A stretch of DNA of 63,298 bases from Rhodocyclaceae bacterium. Its GTDB lineage: Bacteria; Pseudomonadota; Gammaproteobacteria; Burkholderiales; Rhodocyclaceae. A model generated the notes under the pieces. It was not told the DNA's origin, did not search any database, and saw nothing but the letters and a program-made list of their open reading frames with translations. Where the stretch lies: positions 1-63,298 of the forward strand of contig JAGRGD010000059.1 in NCBI GenBank assembly GCA_020445665.1, given 5' to 3'. This document shows positions 16,266-24,817 of the stretch, piece after piece (within the stretch, counting starts at the first letter, position 1; the number at the start of each line of letters is the position of its first letter). Position numbers and translations under genes: made by a program.

Positions 16266-19200
16266 ATGACGCGGCAGATGATCAGATCCACAATCCGGTA
16301 CAAGGCCCATCTGGCGCTGGCGGTGCTCGTCGTGCTCGCGCTGGTGAACATGGCGCTGGGCGAGCGGCTGCTATCCAAGGTGGACGCCGTCTCGGAGACG
16401 GTCGTCGCGACCAGCGATCTCTACCGCCTGACCAAACGGATTCTCGGCACCCGCGCGCACCCGCGCGCCATGGATCCGTCAGTCCGTGAGCACCTGTTTG
16501 CGCCGCTTGACGACGCAGTGGCGTCCCGCGTGGTGTCAGAGCGCCCCCTCGAAGGACTCACCGACAACCATACGCAGCTGGAAGTGCTCTGGGGCGACCT
16601 GGCGCGGGACTGGCATCGCCTTCGCGTCGGCTACGATGCCTTCCGGCGGTCACCGCCGGACCGTTGGCATGCCTCGGGCAGCGCGCTGGATGGTCTGGCG
16701 TCGGAGCTGGAGGCGTCCATCGGCGCGGTCCATTTTCTCGCCGCCCGGGAACTCGAGGCGCTCCACGAGCGGCTGTCGTTTGCCATCGTCGGCGTCGGTC
16801 TGCTCGACATCAGTGTCATCGGCCTGTTGCTGGTGGGGCTGCGCAGCAAGGTGCTCCTGCCCCTGTCGCACCTCGCCTCGGGGGCGCGGGCCCTGTCCCC
16901 GGAGAGTTACGATCATCGCTTTGCCAGCGCCGAGCCCAACGAGATCGGTGACCTGGCGCGGGCCCTCGATCGCTCCCTGGGGCAGGTCAAGGACCTCTTG
17001 CATGATGTGCGCAGCAACGCGGAACAGAAGGCCCAGGCTGAAGAACGGTTTCGCGCCCTTGTCGAACATGCCGGGGTGGGCGTCTTCCTGTTGCGAGGCG
17101 ACCGGTTGAGCTACGCGAATCGGCATTTTTCGGAAGTGGTCGGGCAGCCGGTCGTGGCGCTGGTTGGTCGGCGGTCAATCGAAGACCTGGTCAACGTTGA
17201 GGAGCGGGCGGGGGTCGGGGCAGCGCTTGCGTCCTGTCTCGACGGTGATGTCCGGACCCTGCGCCTGGAGTGCAGCATCGTGCGGCCCGGGGGCGAGTTT
17301 CGAGCCTGCGAGCTTTACGCGGCACGCACTGTCCTGGGTGGCGAGCCCAGCGTCATCGGTTCGTTGGTGGATCACACCGAGCGCAAGGTGGCCGAGCAGG
17401 ACCTGCGCAAGCTCCAGCGCGCGATCGAGCAGAGTCGCGCCACGGTCCTGGTAACCGACCGCGACGGGATGATCGAGTACGTCAATCCCCACTTCACCGA
17501 ACTCACGGGCTTCGAGCCGCAGGAGGCGATCGGCCGGAAACCCTCGATCGTCAGTTCCGGGCTGACTCCGCCGGAGGTCTTCCGCGACCTGTGGGCAGCA
17601 ATCACGGCAGGGCGGGTATGGTCGGGTGAGCTCCTCAATCGCAAGAAGAATGGCGAGCTGTTCTGGGAGCACATGATCGCCTCTGCCGTTCGCGACAGTG
17701 ATGGGGCCATCTCGCACTTTGTCGCGGTGAAGGAAGACATCACCGAGCGAAAGCGCTCAGAGCGGGAGCTCGAACGACTGAACCGGACGCTGCGCGTTCT
17801 CTCCGGCGCCAACCAGACCCTGGTCCATGCCAAGGACGAAGCGGGACTGCTCGAGGCCACCTGCGCGAGCCTGGTCGATGAGGGCGGTTACTTCCTTGCT
17901 TCGGTGCGTGTGCCGTTGGGGGAGGGAGGAGCGCTCGTGCCCCTGGCGAGCCACGGCGCTGGCCCGGACAGCGAGTCTGTCGTCGCCCGCATGCCGGAGG
18001 TGTCGCGGGTTAGGGAGCAGGCCTATCGCGAGCGACGGCCAATTCTGGAAGCGCATCTCTCCGGCCGGTTCGACATCGACGGACGGAGTGAGGCGGTTCG
18101 CTCGATGATCAGCCTGCCGCTGATCGGCAATGACGCTACGCTCGGGGTTCTCAGCCTTTTCTCAACAGAGGCAGAGGCTTTCTCGAGTGACGATCAGGCC
18201 TTGCTTCGCGAGTTGGCAGATGATCTTGCCTACGGCTTGTCGTACCTGAGAACGCGAGAAGAGCGCGCTCGCGCCGAGTCGGCGTTGCGGGAAAGCGAGG
18301 AACGCTTCCGAAGCATCAGCAGTTCGGCGCGCGACGCCATCGTGATGTTCGAGGCCGATGGCCGGGTGAGTTACTGGAACGAGGCGGCAACACGGATCTC
18401 GGGATTTTCCAGCGCCGAGATGGTTGGCCGAAACCGGCTCGACGAACTGATTGCCGGGCGCGATCTTCCGGCGGTCGCGGCGGTGCTGCGCGACCTGTCG
18501 TCCGGCGGCAAGGGCCGGTTCATCGGCAAGACGCTGGCCTTCGACATCCTGCGGGCCGATGGGAAACCCATCAGCGTCGAGGCGTCCACTTCCGCAACAC
18601 GGCTGGCCGGGCGCTGGCAACTCGTGGTGGTCGCGCGGGACATTTCCGCTCGACGGGCGGCCGAGGCAGCCATCAATATCCGCAACCGCGCCATCGAGTC
18701 TTCAAGCAACGCGATCATCATCAGCCGGGTCGAAGCGGCCCGGGACAATCCCATCGTGTACGTGAACCCGGCATTCGAGCGGATTTCCGGTTTCACGCTG
18801 GCCGAGGTGGAGGGGCGCAACCCGCGCTTCCTGATCGGCAAGGATTGGGATCAGGTCGGCATCGAGCGTCTGCGTGACGCCTTGCGACGGCACATCGCAG
18901 CCCAGGTCCTGCTGCGCAACTACCGCAAGGACGGGAGCCTGTTCTGGGCAGAGGTGTCGGTGTCTCCGGTACTCGACGACGGCGGTGAGCTGACCCATTA
19001 CATCAGCGTGATCACCGATGTCACCGAGCGCATCCGCTTCGAGGAAGAGCTCAAACACCACGCTACCCACGACGGTCTGACCGGCCTCGCCAACCGGGTC
19101 CTGCTGAGTGACCGGATCGATCAGGCGGTGGCCCATGCGCAACGCTCCGGGCGGCAGGCGGCGGTCCTCATGCTCGACCTGGATCGCTTCAAGTTCATCA

Positions 19201-20399
19201 ATGACAGTCTCGGCCATTCGGCTGGCGACGCGGTGGTGAAGGCGGTCGGAGAACGTCTCGAGGCGTGCCTGCGGCGCGGTGATACGGTGGCCCGGATCGG
19301 GGGCGACGAGTTTGCCCTGGTGCTGGCGGAGCTCTCGGCCGGCCTGGGTGTCTCCAACGTGATTGGCAAGATCGAGGACGCGCTGGCAGCGCCCGTGGAA
19401 CTGCCGGGCCAGCAGCTTTTCGTCACCGCCAGCGTCGGGGTCAGCCTGGCGCCGGCGGACGGGACGTCGGCGGAGGCCCTGCTGCGCAATGCCGATGCCG
19501 CGATGTACGCCGCCAAGGAACACGGCGGCGCATGTTTCCGCTATTACCAGCAGGGCATGAACGACCGGGCGCTGCAACAGCTGTCGCTCGAGGCAGACCT
19601 GCGTGGCGCGATCGAACGTGGCGAACTGGTGCTCCACTACCAGCCCAAGCTCGATCTGCGCACCGGGCGGATCTGCGGCGCCGAGGCCCTGATCCGCTGG
19701 CAGCATCCGGCGAAGGGCATGATCTCGCCGCTCGACTTCATCCCGCTGGCCGAAGAGACGGGCCTGATCGTGCCGATTGGCGAGTGGGCACTCGGCCAGG
19801 CCTGCCGTGACGCCGCGCGCTGGCGGGAGCGCCATGGCGCGCCGATCGCCGTGGCGGTGAATATCTCGGCGCGCCAGTTCCGCCAGGGCGACCTGCCGGC
19901 GAGGGTCGAAGAGGCCCTGCGCGAGGCGGAGCTGCCATCCTGGTGCCTCGAACTCGAGCTGACCGAAAGCATGATCATGCAGAACGCCAAGGCAACCACT
20001 GCGGCGCTGGAGGCCCTCAAGGCGATCGGCATCAAGCTTTCGATCGACGACTTCGGGACGGGCTACTCCAGCCTCAGCTACCTCAGGCACTTCCCTGTCG
20101 ATGTCCTGAAAATCGACCGATCCTTCGTCAAGGATCTCTCCGACAGCGAGGATTGCCGCACGATTGCAGGCACGATCATGGTGCTGGCCCACGGTCTCGG
20201 CATGTCGGTGGTGGCCGAGGGGGTCGAAACCGAGGACCAGTTGCGATTCCTCGGCCTGCGCGACTGCGACATGATCCAGGGATATCTGTTCAGCCGACCG
20301 CTGCCGGTGAGCGATTTCGAGCGCCTCCTCGAACATGGCGCGGGGGAGCGTTCGGCGCTGGTGATTGACCTCGAATCAGCCCGCCAGCAGCGAAGATGA
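16266..20399 (+). CDS. membrane sensor with HAMP, PAS, GAF, GGDEF and EAL domains (cyclic-di-GMP turnover)
   Basis: This 1377-residue protein makes and/or breaks cyclic di-GMP in response to several inputs. In order: membrane helix (about 13-31), periplasmic loop (32-170), second helix (172-192) and HAMP (193-245). Then come PAS (from 258), PAS (378), GAF (505-660), PAS (672) and PAS (801). GGDEF follows (from 930, intact motif at 1012-1016), then EAL (E1140-L1142; DFGTGYSSL present). An RRGD inhibitory site stands 5 residues before GGDEF. Both catalytic motifs look intact, so the net activity is open. The start is ATG 16266; a longer frame would begin in the tRNA terminator. Confidence 0.93.
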   Translation: MTRQMIRSTIRYKAHLALAVLVVLALVNMALGERLLSKVDAVSETVVATSDLYRLTKRILGTRAHPRAMDPSVREHLFAPLDDAVASRVVSERPLEGLTDNHTQLEVLWGDLARDWHRLRVGYDAFRRSPPDRWHASGSALDGLASELEASIGAVHFLAARELEALHERLSFAIVGVGLLDISVIGLLLVGLRSKVLLPLSHLASGARALSPESYDHRFASAEPNEIGDLARALDRSLGQVKDLLHDVRSNAEQKAQAEERFRALVEHAGVGVFLLRGDRLSYANRHFSEVVGQPVVALVGRRSIEDLVNVEERAGVGAALASCLDGDVRTLRLECSIVRPGGEFRACELYAARTVLGGEPSVIGSLVDHTERKVAEQDLRKLQRAIEQSRATVLVTDRDGMIEYVNPHFTELTGFEPQEAIGRKPSIVSSGLTPPEVFRDLWAAITAGRVWSGELLNRKKNGELFWEHMIASAVRDSDGAISHFVAVKEDITERKRSERELERLNRTLRVLSGANQTLVHAKDEAGLLEATCASLVDEGGYFLASVRVPLGEGGALVPLASHGAGPDSESVVARMPEVSRVREQAYRERRPILEAHLSGRFDIDGRSEAVRSMISLPLIGNDATLGVLSLFSTEAEAFSSDDQALLRELADDLAYGLSYLRTREERARAESALRESEERFRSISSSARDAIVMFEADGRVSYWNEAATRISGFSSAEMVGRNRLDELIAGRDLPAVAAVLRDLSSGGKGRFIGKTLAFDILRADGKPISVEASTSATRLAGRWQLVVVARDISARRAAEAAINIRNRAIESSSNAIIISRVEAARDNPIVYVNPAFERISGFTLAEVEGRNPRFLIGKDWDQVGIERLRDALRRHIAAQVLLRNYRKDGSLFWAEVSVSPVLDDGGELTHYISVITDVTERIRFEEELKHHATHDGLTGLANRVLLSDRIDQAVAHAQRSGRQAAVLMLDLDRFKFINDSLGHSAGDAVVKAVGERLEACLRRGDTVARIGGDEFALVLAELSAGLGVSNVIGKIEDALAAPVELPGQQLFVTASVGVSLAPADGTSAEALLRNADAAMYAAKEHGGACFRYYQQGMNDRALQQLSLEADLRGAIERGELVLHYQPKLDLRTGRICGAEALIRWQHPAKGMISPLDFIPLAEETGLIVPIGEWALGQACRDAARWRERHGAPIAVAVNISARQFRQGDLPARVEEALREAELPSWCLELELTESMIMQNAKATTAALEALKAIGIKLSIDDFGTGYSSLSYLRHFPVDVLKIDRSFVKDLSDSEDCRTIAGTIMVLAHGLGMSVVAEGVETEDQLRFLGLRDCDMIQGYLFSRPLPVSDFERLLEHGAGERSALVIDLESARQQRR

Positions 20400-20522
20400 G
20401 TGTTGCGTCCAGGGCACCCGGGGTGGTCTGCCGCGGGCCGTGCGTGTGCTAACATCGGCGGCTGTTTGCGGCGACCCCACGGTGGCGGTCTGCCCGACTC
20501 TTACCGCACGACCCAACTCCCG

Positions 20523-21266
20523 ATGCGCATACTGATCAGCAACGATGATGGCTACTTCGCGCCGGGCATTGGTGCACTGGCCGACGCGCTGCGTCAGCGC
20601 GCGACCGTGACCGTCGTCGCGCCCGAACGGGATCGAAGTGGCGCCAGCAATTCGCTGACGCTTGACCGCCCGCTCTCCCTGAAGCGGTTGGGGGAGGGCT
20701 TCTATCATGTCAATGGCACGCCAACGGATTGCGTCCACCTGGCGGTGACCGGCATGTTCGATGAACTGCCCGATATGGTGGTGTCCGGCATCAACCATGG
20801 CGCGAACATGGGGGACGACACCCTGTATTCGGGCACCGTCGCGGCGGCAACGGAAGGCTTCCTGCTGGGGGTGCCTGCGATCGCGATTTCCCTGGCCTCG
20901 AGTTCAGCAACCGATTTCACGGCCGCTGCCCGGGTTGCCGATGTACTCGTCGAGCGGATGCGTCGCCAGCCCTTTGCGCAGCCTGTCCTGCTCAATGTCA
21001 ATGTTCCGGATCGTCCGTTCGATGAGATACGTGGCTTCCGCGTGACCCGGCTTGGCAAGCGTCACAAGGCCGAGCCGGTCGTCAAGGGGGTCTCGCCGCG
21101 AGGGGAGACTGTCTATTGGGTCGGCGCCGCCGGTAGTGCCCAGGACGCGGGCGACGGCACGGACTTTCACGCCGTCGAGAACGGTTTCGTATCGATCACC
21201 CCTTTGCAGATCGACCTGACGCACAACCGGCAGATCGGGGCGGTGACGGAGTGGCTTGCGACATGA
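20523..21266 (+). CDS. surE: 5'/3'-nucleotidase SurE
   Basis: SurE is a metal-dependent nucleoside monophosphate phosphatase linked to stationary-phase survival. The 247-residue product begins [16 protein letters not shown]; the NDDG motif holds metal ligands Asp8 and Asp9. It also has the SGASNSLTL and [19 protein letters not shown] blocks. The start is the ATG just before the RILISNDDG strand; a longer frame from 20400 lacks support. It heads the classic surE-pcm-nlpD-rpoS operon, and its stop overlaps the pcm start. Confidence 0.96.
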   Translation: MRILISNDDGYFAPGIGALADALRQRATVTVVAPERDRSGASNSLTLDRPLSLKRLGEGFYHVNGTPTDCVHLAVTGMFDELPDMVVSGINHGANMGDDTLYSGTVAAATEGFLLGVPAIAISLASSSATDFTAAARVADVLVERMRRQPFAQPVLLNVNVPDRPFDEIRGFRVTRLGKRHKAEPVVKGVSPRGETVYWVGAAGSAQDAGDGTDFHAVENGFVSITPLQIDLTHNRQIGAVTEWLAT

Positions 21267-21922
21267 TGGTGCGCGCCAGCGATCCCGCTGCCAAGGCGAC
21301 GCGCGCGCGGGCGCGAATGCTCGACCGGCTGCGTGAGCAGGGTATTCGCGACGAGGGTGTCCTGCGCGCCATGATGGGGGTGCCACGCCACCTGTTCGTC
21401 GACGAGGCGCTCGCAACCCGCGCCTACGAGGACACCGCGCTGCCGCTGCTGAGGCAGCAGACCATCTCGCAACCCTTTGTCGTGGCACGCATGCTGGAAC
21501 TGCTGCGGGCCGGCGGCCGGACGCTCGGCAAGACGCTTGAAGTCGGGGCCGGGTGCGGTTACCAGGCCGCCATCCTGGCCGGGCTGGCATCTGAAGTGTA
21601 TGCCGTCGAACGCATCCGCCAGTTGCTGGATCGGGCCAAGGAGAATGTTCGGACCCTGCGCCTACCCAACTTGCGGTTGAAATACGCCGACGGCAGTATT
21701 GGGCTGCCGGAAGTGGCGCCGTTCGACTCGATTATCCTGGCTGCGGCGGCCACGGGGGTGCCGCAGACCCTCAAGGAGCAACTGGCGGACGGTGGGCGGC
21801 TGGTGTTGCCGGTGGGCGGCACGGACCAGTGGATCGTGCTGGTCGAGCGCCACGGCAAGAGCTACCGAGAATCCCGGTACGAAGGTGTGCGCTTCGTGCC
21901 CCTGCTGGCTGGAACGGAATGA
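21263..21922 (+). CDS. pcm: protein-L-isoaspartate O-methyltransferase
   Basis: Pcm repairs isoaspartyl damage in ageing proteins using S-adenosylmethionine. The 219-residue product has the PCMT fold: the substrate-side [19 protein letters not shown] motif [15 protein letters not shown], and post-motif [12 protein letters not shown] and [11 protein letters not shown]. Two ATGs (21263 and 21266) are possible starts; the first overlaps the surE stop as ATGA. The last bases overlap the nlpD start in the same way, so surE, pcm and nlpD are coupled. Confidence 0.95.
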   Translation: MMVRASDPAAKATRARARMLDRLREQGIRDEGVLRAMMGVPRHLFVDEALATRAYEDTALPLLRQQTISQPFVVARMLELLRAGGRTLGKTLEVGAGCGYQAAILAGLASEVYAVERIRQLLDRAKENVRTLRLPNLRLKYADGSIGLPEVAPFDSIILAAAATGVPQTLKEQLADGGRLVLPVGGTDQWIVLVERHGKSYRESRYEGVRFVPLLAGTE

Positions 21923-22833
21923 CTGAGAGCAATCGAATCCTGATGCCGCTCCTGTTGGGAGCGGTCCTGGCAGGCCTGAGTGCCTGCTCGACGCGCGTCG
22001 CCGCGCCGGTTGACGACCGGACATCGGCGCCGGTCACGGTGCCGGCCGAGGCGAACCCTGGCCACTACATCGTCAAGCAGGGTGATACCTTGCATCGCAT
22101 CGCCCAGGAGCACGGCGTGACGTTCCGCGAACTGGCCGAGTGGAACCAGCTCGACGACCCGAACCGCCTCGAGGTGGGGCGCGAGATCCGGGTCGTTCCG
22201 CCTGGCGGCGTCACGGTGACACCCATTCCGAACGACGGGCCGGTCGAGGTGTCGCCGGTCGCAACCGACACGCCGCAACCGGTGCCGGTACCGGCGCCGC
22301 CTGCCATCAAGACTGGCCCGGTCGGGGGCGTCCAGCCCTACTCGGACGAGGCCTGGCAGGCTGCCCAGGCCGAGGCGGGTGTCGTGACGCCGCAGCCGGG
22401 CCCGGCGACATCGCCGACCGAGCCGCCGCCCGCACCGGTACCCAGCGGCATCAAGCGCGTCGATGGCATCGACTGGTCGTGGCCGACCGGTGGCAAGGTC
22501 GTCGGACGATTCTCGGAGACCAGCGCGCGCAAGGGTCTGGACATCGGTGGCAACACCGGAGATCCGGTGCTGGCCGCGGCCGGCGGGAAGGTCGTCTATG
22601 CCGGAACCGGCTTGCGTGGCTACGGTAAACTGGTCATCATCAAGCACGACTCCAACTATCTGAGTGCATACGCTCACAACGACCAGTTGATGGTCAGCGA
22701 GGGTGATTCGGTCAACAAGGGCCAGCAGATCGCAACGCTGGGCAGCACCGACAGCGACCGACCGAAACTGCACTTTGAGATCCGCAGGCAGGGCAAGCCG
22801 GTGGATCCTTCCAAGTACTTGCCTGCCCGCTGA
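21919..22833 (+). CDS. nlpD: NlpD-type lipoprotein, LysM and degenerate M23 domains (amidase activator)
   Basis: NlpD-type proteins switch on cell-wall amidases such as AmiC during daughter-cell separation. The 304-residue product has a lipoprotein signal with lipobox LSAC, a LysM domain (about residues 48-95, [20 protein letters not shown]) and a Pro-rich linker. A C-terminal LytM/M23 domain (from about 190) completes it. Zinc-ligand positions are lost: GLDIGGNTG lacks His, and PKLHFEIR lacks the first His of HxH. This fits a non-catalytic activator in the outer membrane. It overlaps pcm by 4 bases and lies 10 bases before rpoS, so the rpoS promoter may lie inside it, as in enterobacteria. 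Confidence 0.92.
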   Translation: MTESNRILMPLLLGAVLAGLSACSTRVAAPVDDRTSAPVTVPAEANPGHYIVKQGDTLHRIAQEHGVTFRELAEWNQLDDPNRLEVGREIRVVPPGGVTVTPIPNDGPVEVSPVATDTPQPVPVPAPPAIKTGPVGGVQPYSDEAWQAAQAEAGVVTPQPGPATSPTEPPPAPVPSGIKRVDGIDWSWPTGGKVVGRFSETSARKGLDIGGNTGDPVLAAAGGKVVYAGTGLRGYGKLVIIKHDSNYLSAYAHNDQLMVSEGDSVNKGQQIATLGSTDSDRPKLHFEIRRQGKPVDPSKYLPAR

Positions 22834-22843
22834 GAGGAAGCGC

Positions 22844-23779
22844 ATGTTCGATCCGGTCTCCAGGGAAGAAGAAGAGAACCGGGACGCGGACTTGCCACCA
22901 GAACTCGAGGCATTCCGGCAAACCCCGGCGCCTTCGTTCGAGAGCGAATTCCTCAGCGACGTCACCCAGCTCTACCTCAATGAGATCGGCGCGAACCCGC
23001 TGCTGACCGCCGAGGAGGAGCTGGCCCTGACGCGCCTGGTGCGCAAGGGCGACTTCGATGCGCGCCAGATCATGATCGAGCGCAACCTGCGGCTGGTCGT
23101 GAACATCGCCAAGCACTACCTGAACCGGGGCATCCCGCTGCTCGATCTGGTCGAGGAGGGCAATCTCGGCCTCATGCACGCGCTGGAGAAATTCGACCCC
23201 GAACGGGGCTTCCGATTCTCGACCTACGCCACGTGGTGGATTCGCCAGAATATCGAGCGTGCGATCATGAATCAGTCGCGCACGATACGACTGCCGGTGC
23301 ATGTGGTGAAGGAACTCAACCAGGTTCTGAGGGCCCAGCGCTCGGTCGAGGCCGAGGGCAGTGGCCAGTCCACGCTCGAAGAGGTGGCGCGGCGGCTGGA
23401 CAAGCCGATAGAGGTCGTGCGGGCCATCCTGGCCCTGTCAGAGCACACCGCATCCCTGGATGCCCCCCTGGATATCGACCCGAGTCTCTCGATCGGTGAA
23501 TCCCTGGCCGACGACCATCTCGAGACACTCGACCAGCAGGTGCAGACCAACGAGGTGGAGTCACTGGTGGGGGAGTGGCTCGAGCTTCTCTCCGACAAGC
23601 AGCGCTTCGTGATCCGGCATCGATACGGTTTCGACGAGAGTGAGGTCAAGACCCTCGAGGAACTGGCCGAACAACTCGGCCTCACCCGCGAGCGTGTGCG
23701 CCAGATTCAGCTCGAGGCGCTGGGGCAGCTGCGGCGCATCCTGAAGCGCCACGGCATGTCGCGCGACGCCCTGCTGTAG
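22844..23779 (+). CDS. rpoS: RNA polymerase sigma factor RpoS
   Basis: RpoS directs the general stress and stationary-phase response. The 311-residue product has region 1.2 (DVTQLYLNEIGANPLLTAEE), region 2 with the core-binding and -10 recognition helices (RNLRLVVNIAKHYLNRG; TYATWWIRQNIERAIMNQSR), region 3, and region 4 with the -35 helix-turn-helix (EELAEQLGLTRERVRQIQ). The IRLPVHVVKELN segment and the nlpD neighbour mark it as RpoS rather than RpoD or RpoH. A GAGAGGAAG Shine-Dalgarno precedes the ATG. Expression is probably shared between the operon and an internal nlpD promoter. Confidence 0.96.
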   Translation: MFDPVSREEEENRDADLPPELEAFRQTPAPSFESEFLSDVTQLYLNEIGANPLLTAEEELALTRLVRKGDFDARQIMIERNLRLVVNIAKHYLNRGIPLLDLVEEGNLGLMHALEKFDPERGFRFSTYATWWIRQNIERAIMNQSRTIRLPVHVVKELNQVLRAQRSVEAEGSGQSTLEEVARRLDKPIEVVRAILALSEHTASLDAPLDIDPSLSIGESLADDHLETLDQQVQTNEVESLVGEWLELLSDKQRFVIRHRYGFDESEVKTLEELAEQLGLTRERVRQIQLEALGQLRRILKRHGMSRDALL

Positions 23780-23803
23780 GGCGCGCCTCCCGTCTCTTTC
23801 GGC

Positions 23804-24817
23804 TCACCGGCCGGACACCGCGACCTTCTCACCCAGCCGGGCTTCCCGCAGCGCGTCGGCCAGGTGCGTGACAGCCATCGCGTAGAAGCTGCTGCGGTTG
23901 TAGCGCGTCAGTACATAGAAGTTTCGATAGCCCAGCCAGTACTGGGTCGCCAGGCCCGGCGTCTCGAGATCGACCAGGGTCGCCCGCTCGATGCCGGCAG
24001 GGAGGCGGAGGCCGACGGAAGCCAGCTCCGCACCGGTCAGTGCCGGCTCGATGCCTGCCGCCACCAGCGGGTCGAGGGGCGTGCCCGGCGGTGGCACCAC
24101 CGGGTCCGCGATGCGCTCGCCGGCCAGCCATCCGTGGTCGGCCAGATAGCGGGCGATCGAACCGATGGCATCTTCGGCGCTGCCTTCCAGATCCACCCGG
24201 CCATTGTCGTCGAAGTCCACGGCGTAGGTGCGTACGCTGCTCGGCAGGAACTGGGGGTAGCCGATGGCACCTGCAAACGAGCCAGTGTAGCTTGACGGCC
24301 GGCGCCCGCTCTCTCGCGCGAGGAGGAACAGGTTCTCGAGTTCCTTGCGGAACAGGCTCGCGCGTGGCGGGTAGTCGAAGGCGAGGGTGGCGAGTGCGCC
24401 GACCAGCGGAAAGCTACCCGTTTGTCGGCCGAACACGGTTTCGACGCCGAGGATGGCAAGGATGATCTCAGGGGGCACACCGAAGCGCTGTTCAGCCCGC
24501 TCCAGTGCCTCGCGATGGTCGTTCCAGAACGCCAGGCCAGCCCGTATCCGAACCGGCTCGACAAAGCGGGCGCGATAGCTCTTCCACGAGCGAATCCCCT
24601 TCTTCGCAGGTGGCTTGATGAAGCGGATAGCCTTCTTCTGGTAGCTGGCCGCGGCCAGTTCATTGACCACGGCGTGTCGCTCAAAGCCATGCACCGAGAC
24701 CATACGGTCGATGAAGCTCGCTGCCTCGGGATGGCTGGCGAGGTCGGGCTCTGCTGCGTGGACCGCAGCGGCGAAGACGGCCAGGGCAAGGGCACATGCG
24801 CGTCGAGGTGCGTTCAT
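23804..24817 (-). CDS. mltB: membrane-bound lytic murein transglycosylase B
   Basis: This enzyme cleaves peptidoglycan glycan strands, leaving 1,6-anhydro-muramic acid ends. The 337-residue product has a cleavable signal peptide (MNAPRRACALALAVFAAAVHAAE) without a lipobox Cys, so it looks soluble and periplasmic rather than lipid-anchored. The SLT_2 domain has catalytic Glu in ILGVETVFGRQTGSF, and SFAGAIGYPQFLPSS is typical of MltB. It is last in the moxR-DUF58-transglutaminase run; its ATG overlaps the transglutaminase stop by 4 bases. It converges on rpoS, 24 bases away. Confidence 0.94.
   Translation of the reverse strand: MNAPRRACALALAVFAAAVHAAEPDLASHPEAASFIDRMVSVHGFERHAVVNELAAASYQKKAIRFIKPPAKKGIRSWKSYRARFVEPVRIRAGLAFWNDHREALERAEQRFGVPPEIILAILGVETVFGRQTGSFPLVGALATLAFDYPPRASLFRKELENLFLLARESGRRPSSYTGSFAGAIGYPQFLPSSVRTYAVDFDDNGRVDLEGSAEDAIGSIARYLADHGWLAGERIADPVVPPPGTPLDPLVAAGIEPALTGAELASVGLRLPAGIERATLVDLETPGLATQYWLGYRNFYVLTRYNRSSFYAMAVTHLADALREARLGEKVAVSGR

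Noticed and set aside
15887-16378. A minus-strand frame across tRNA-Ser and tRNA-Arg
   Set aside because: It covers two certain tRNA genes and their terminator.
18670-19050. Fourth PAS domain as a LOV blue-light sensor
   Set aside because: The motif reads GRNPRFL; the flavin-adduct Cys is replaced by Pro, so photochemistry of LOV type is not possible.
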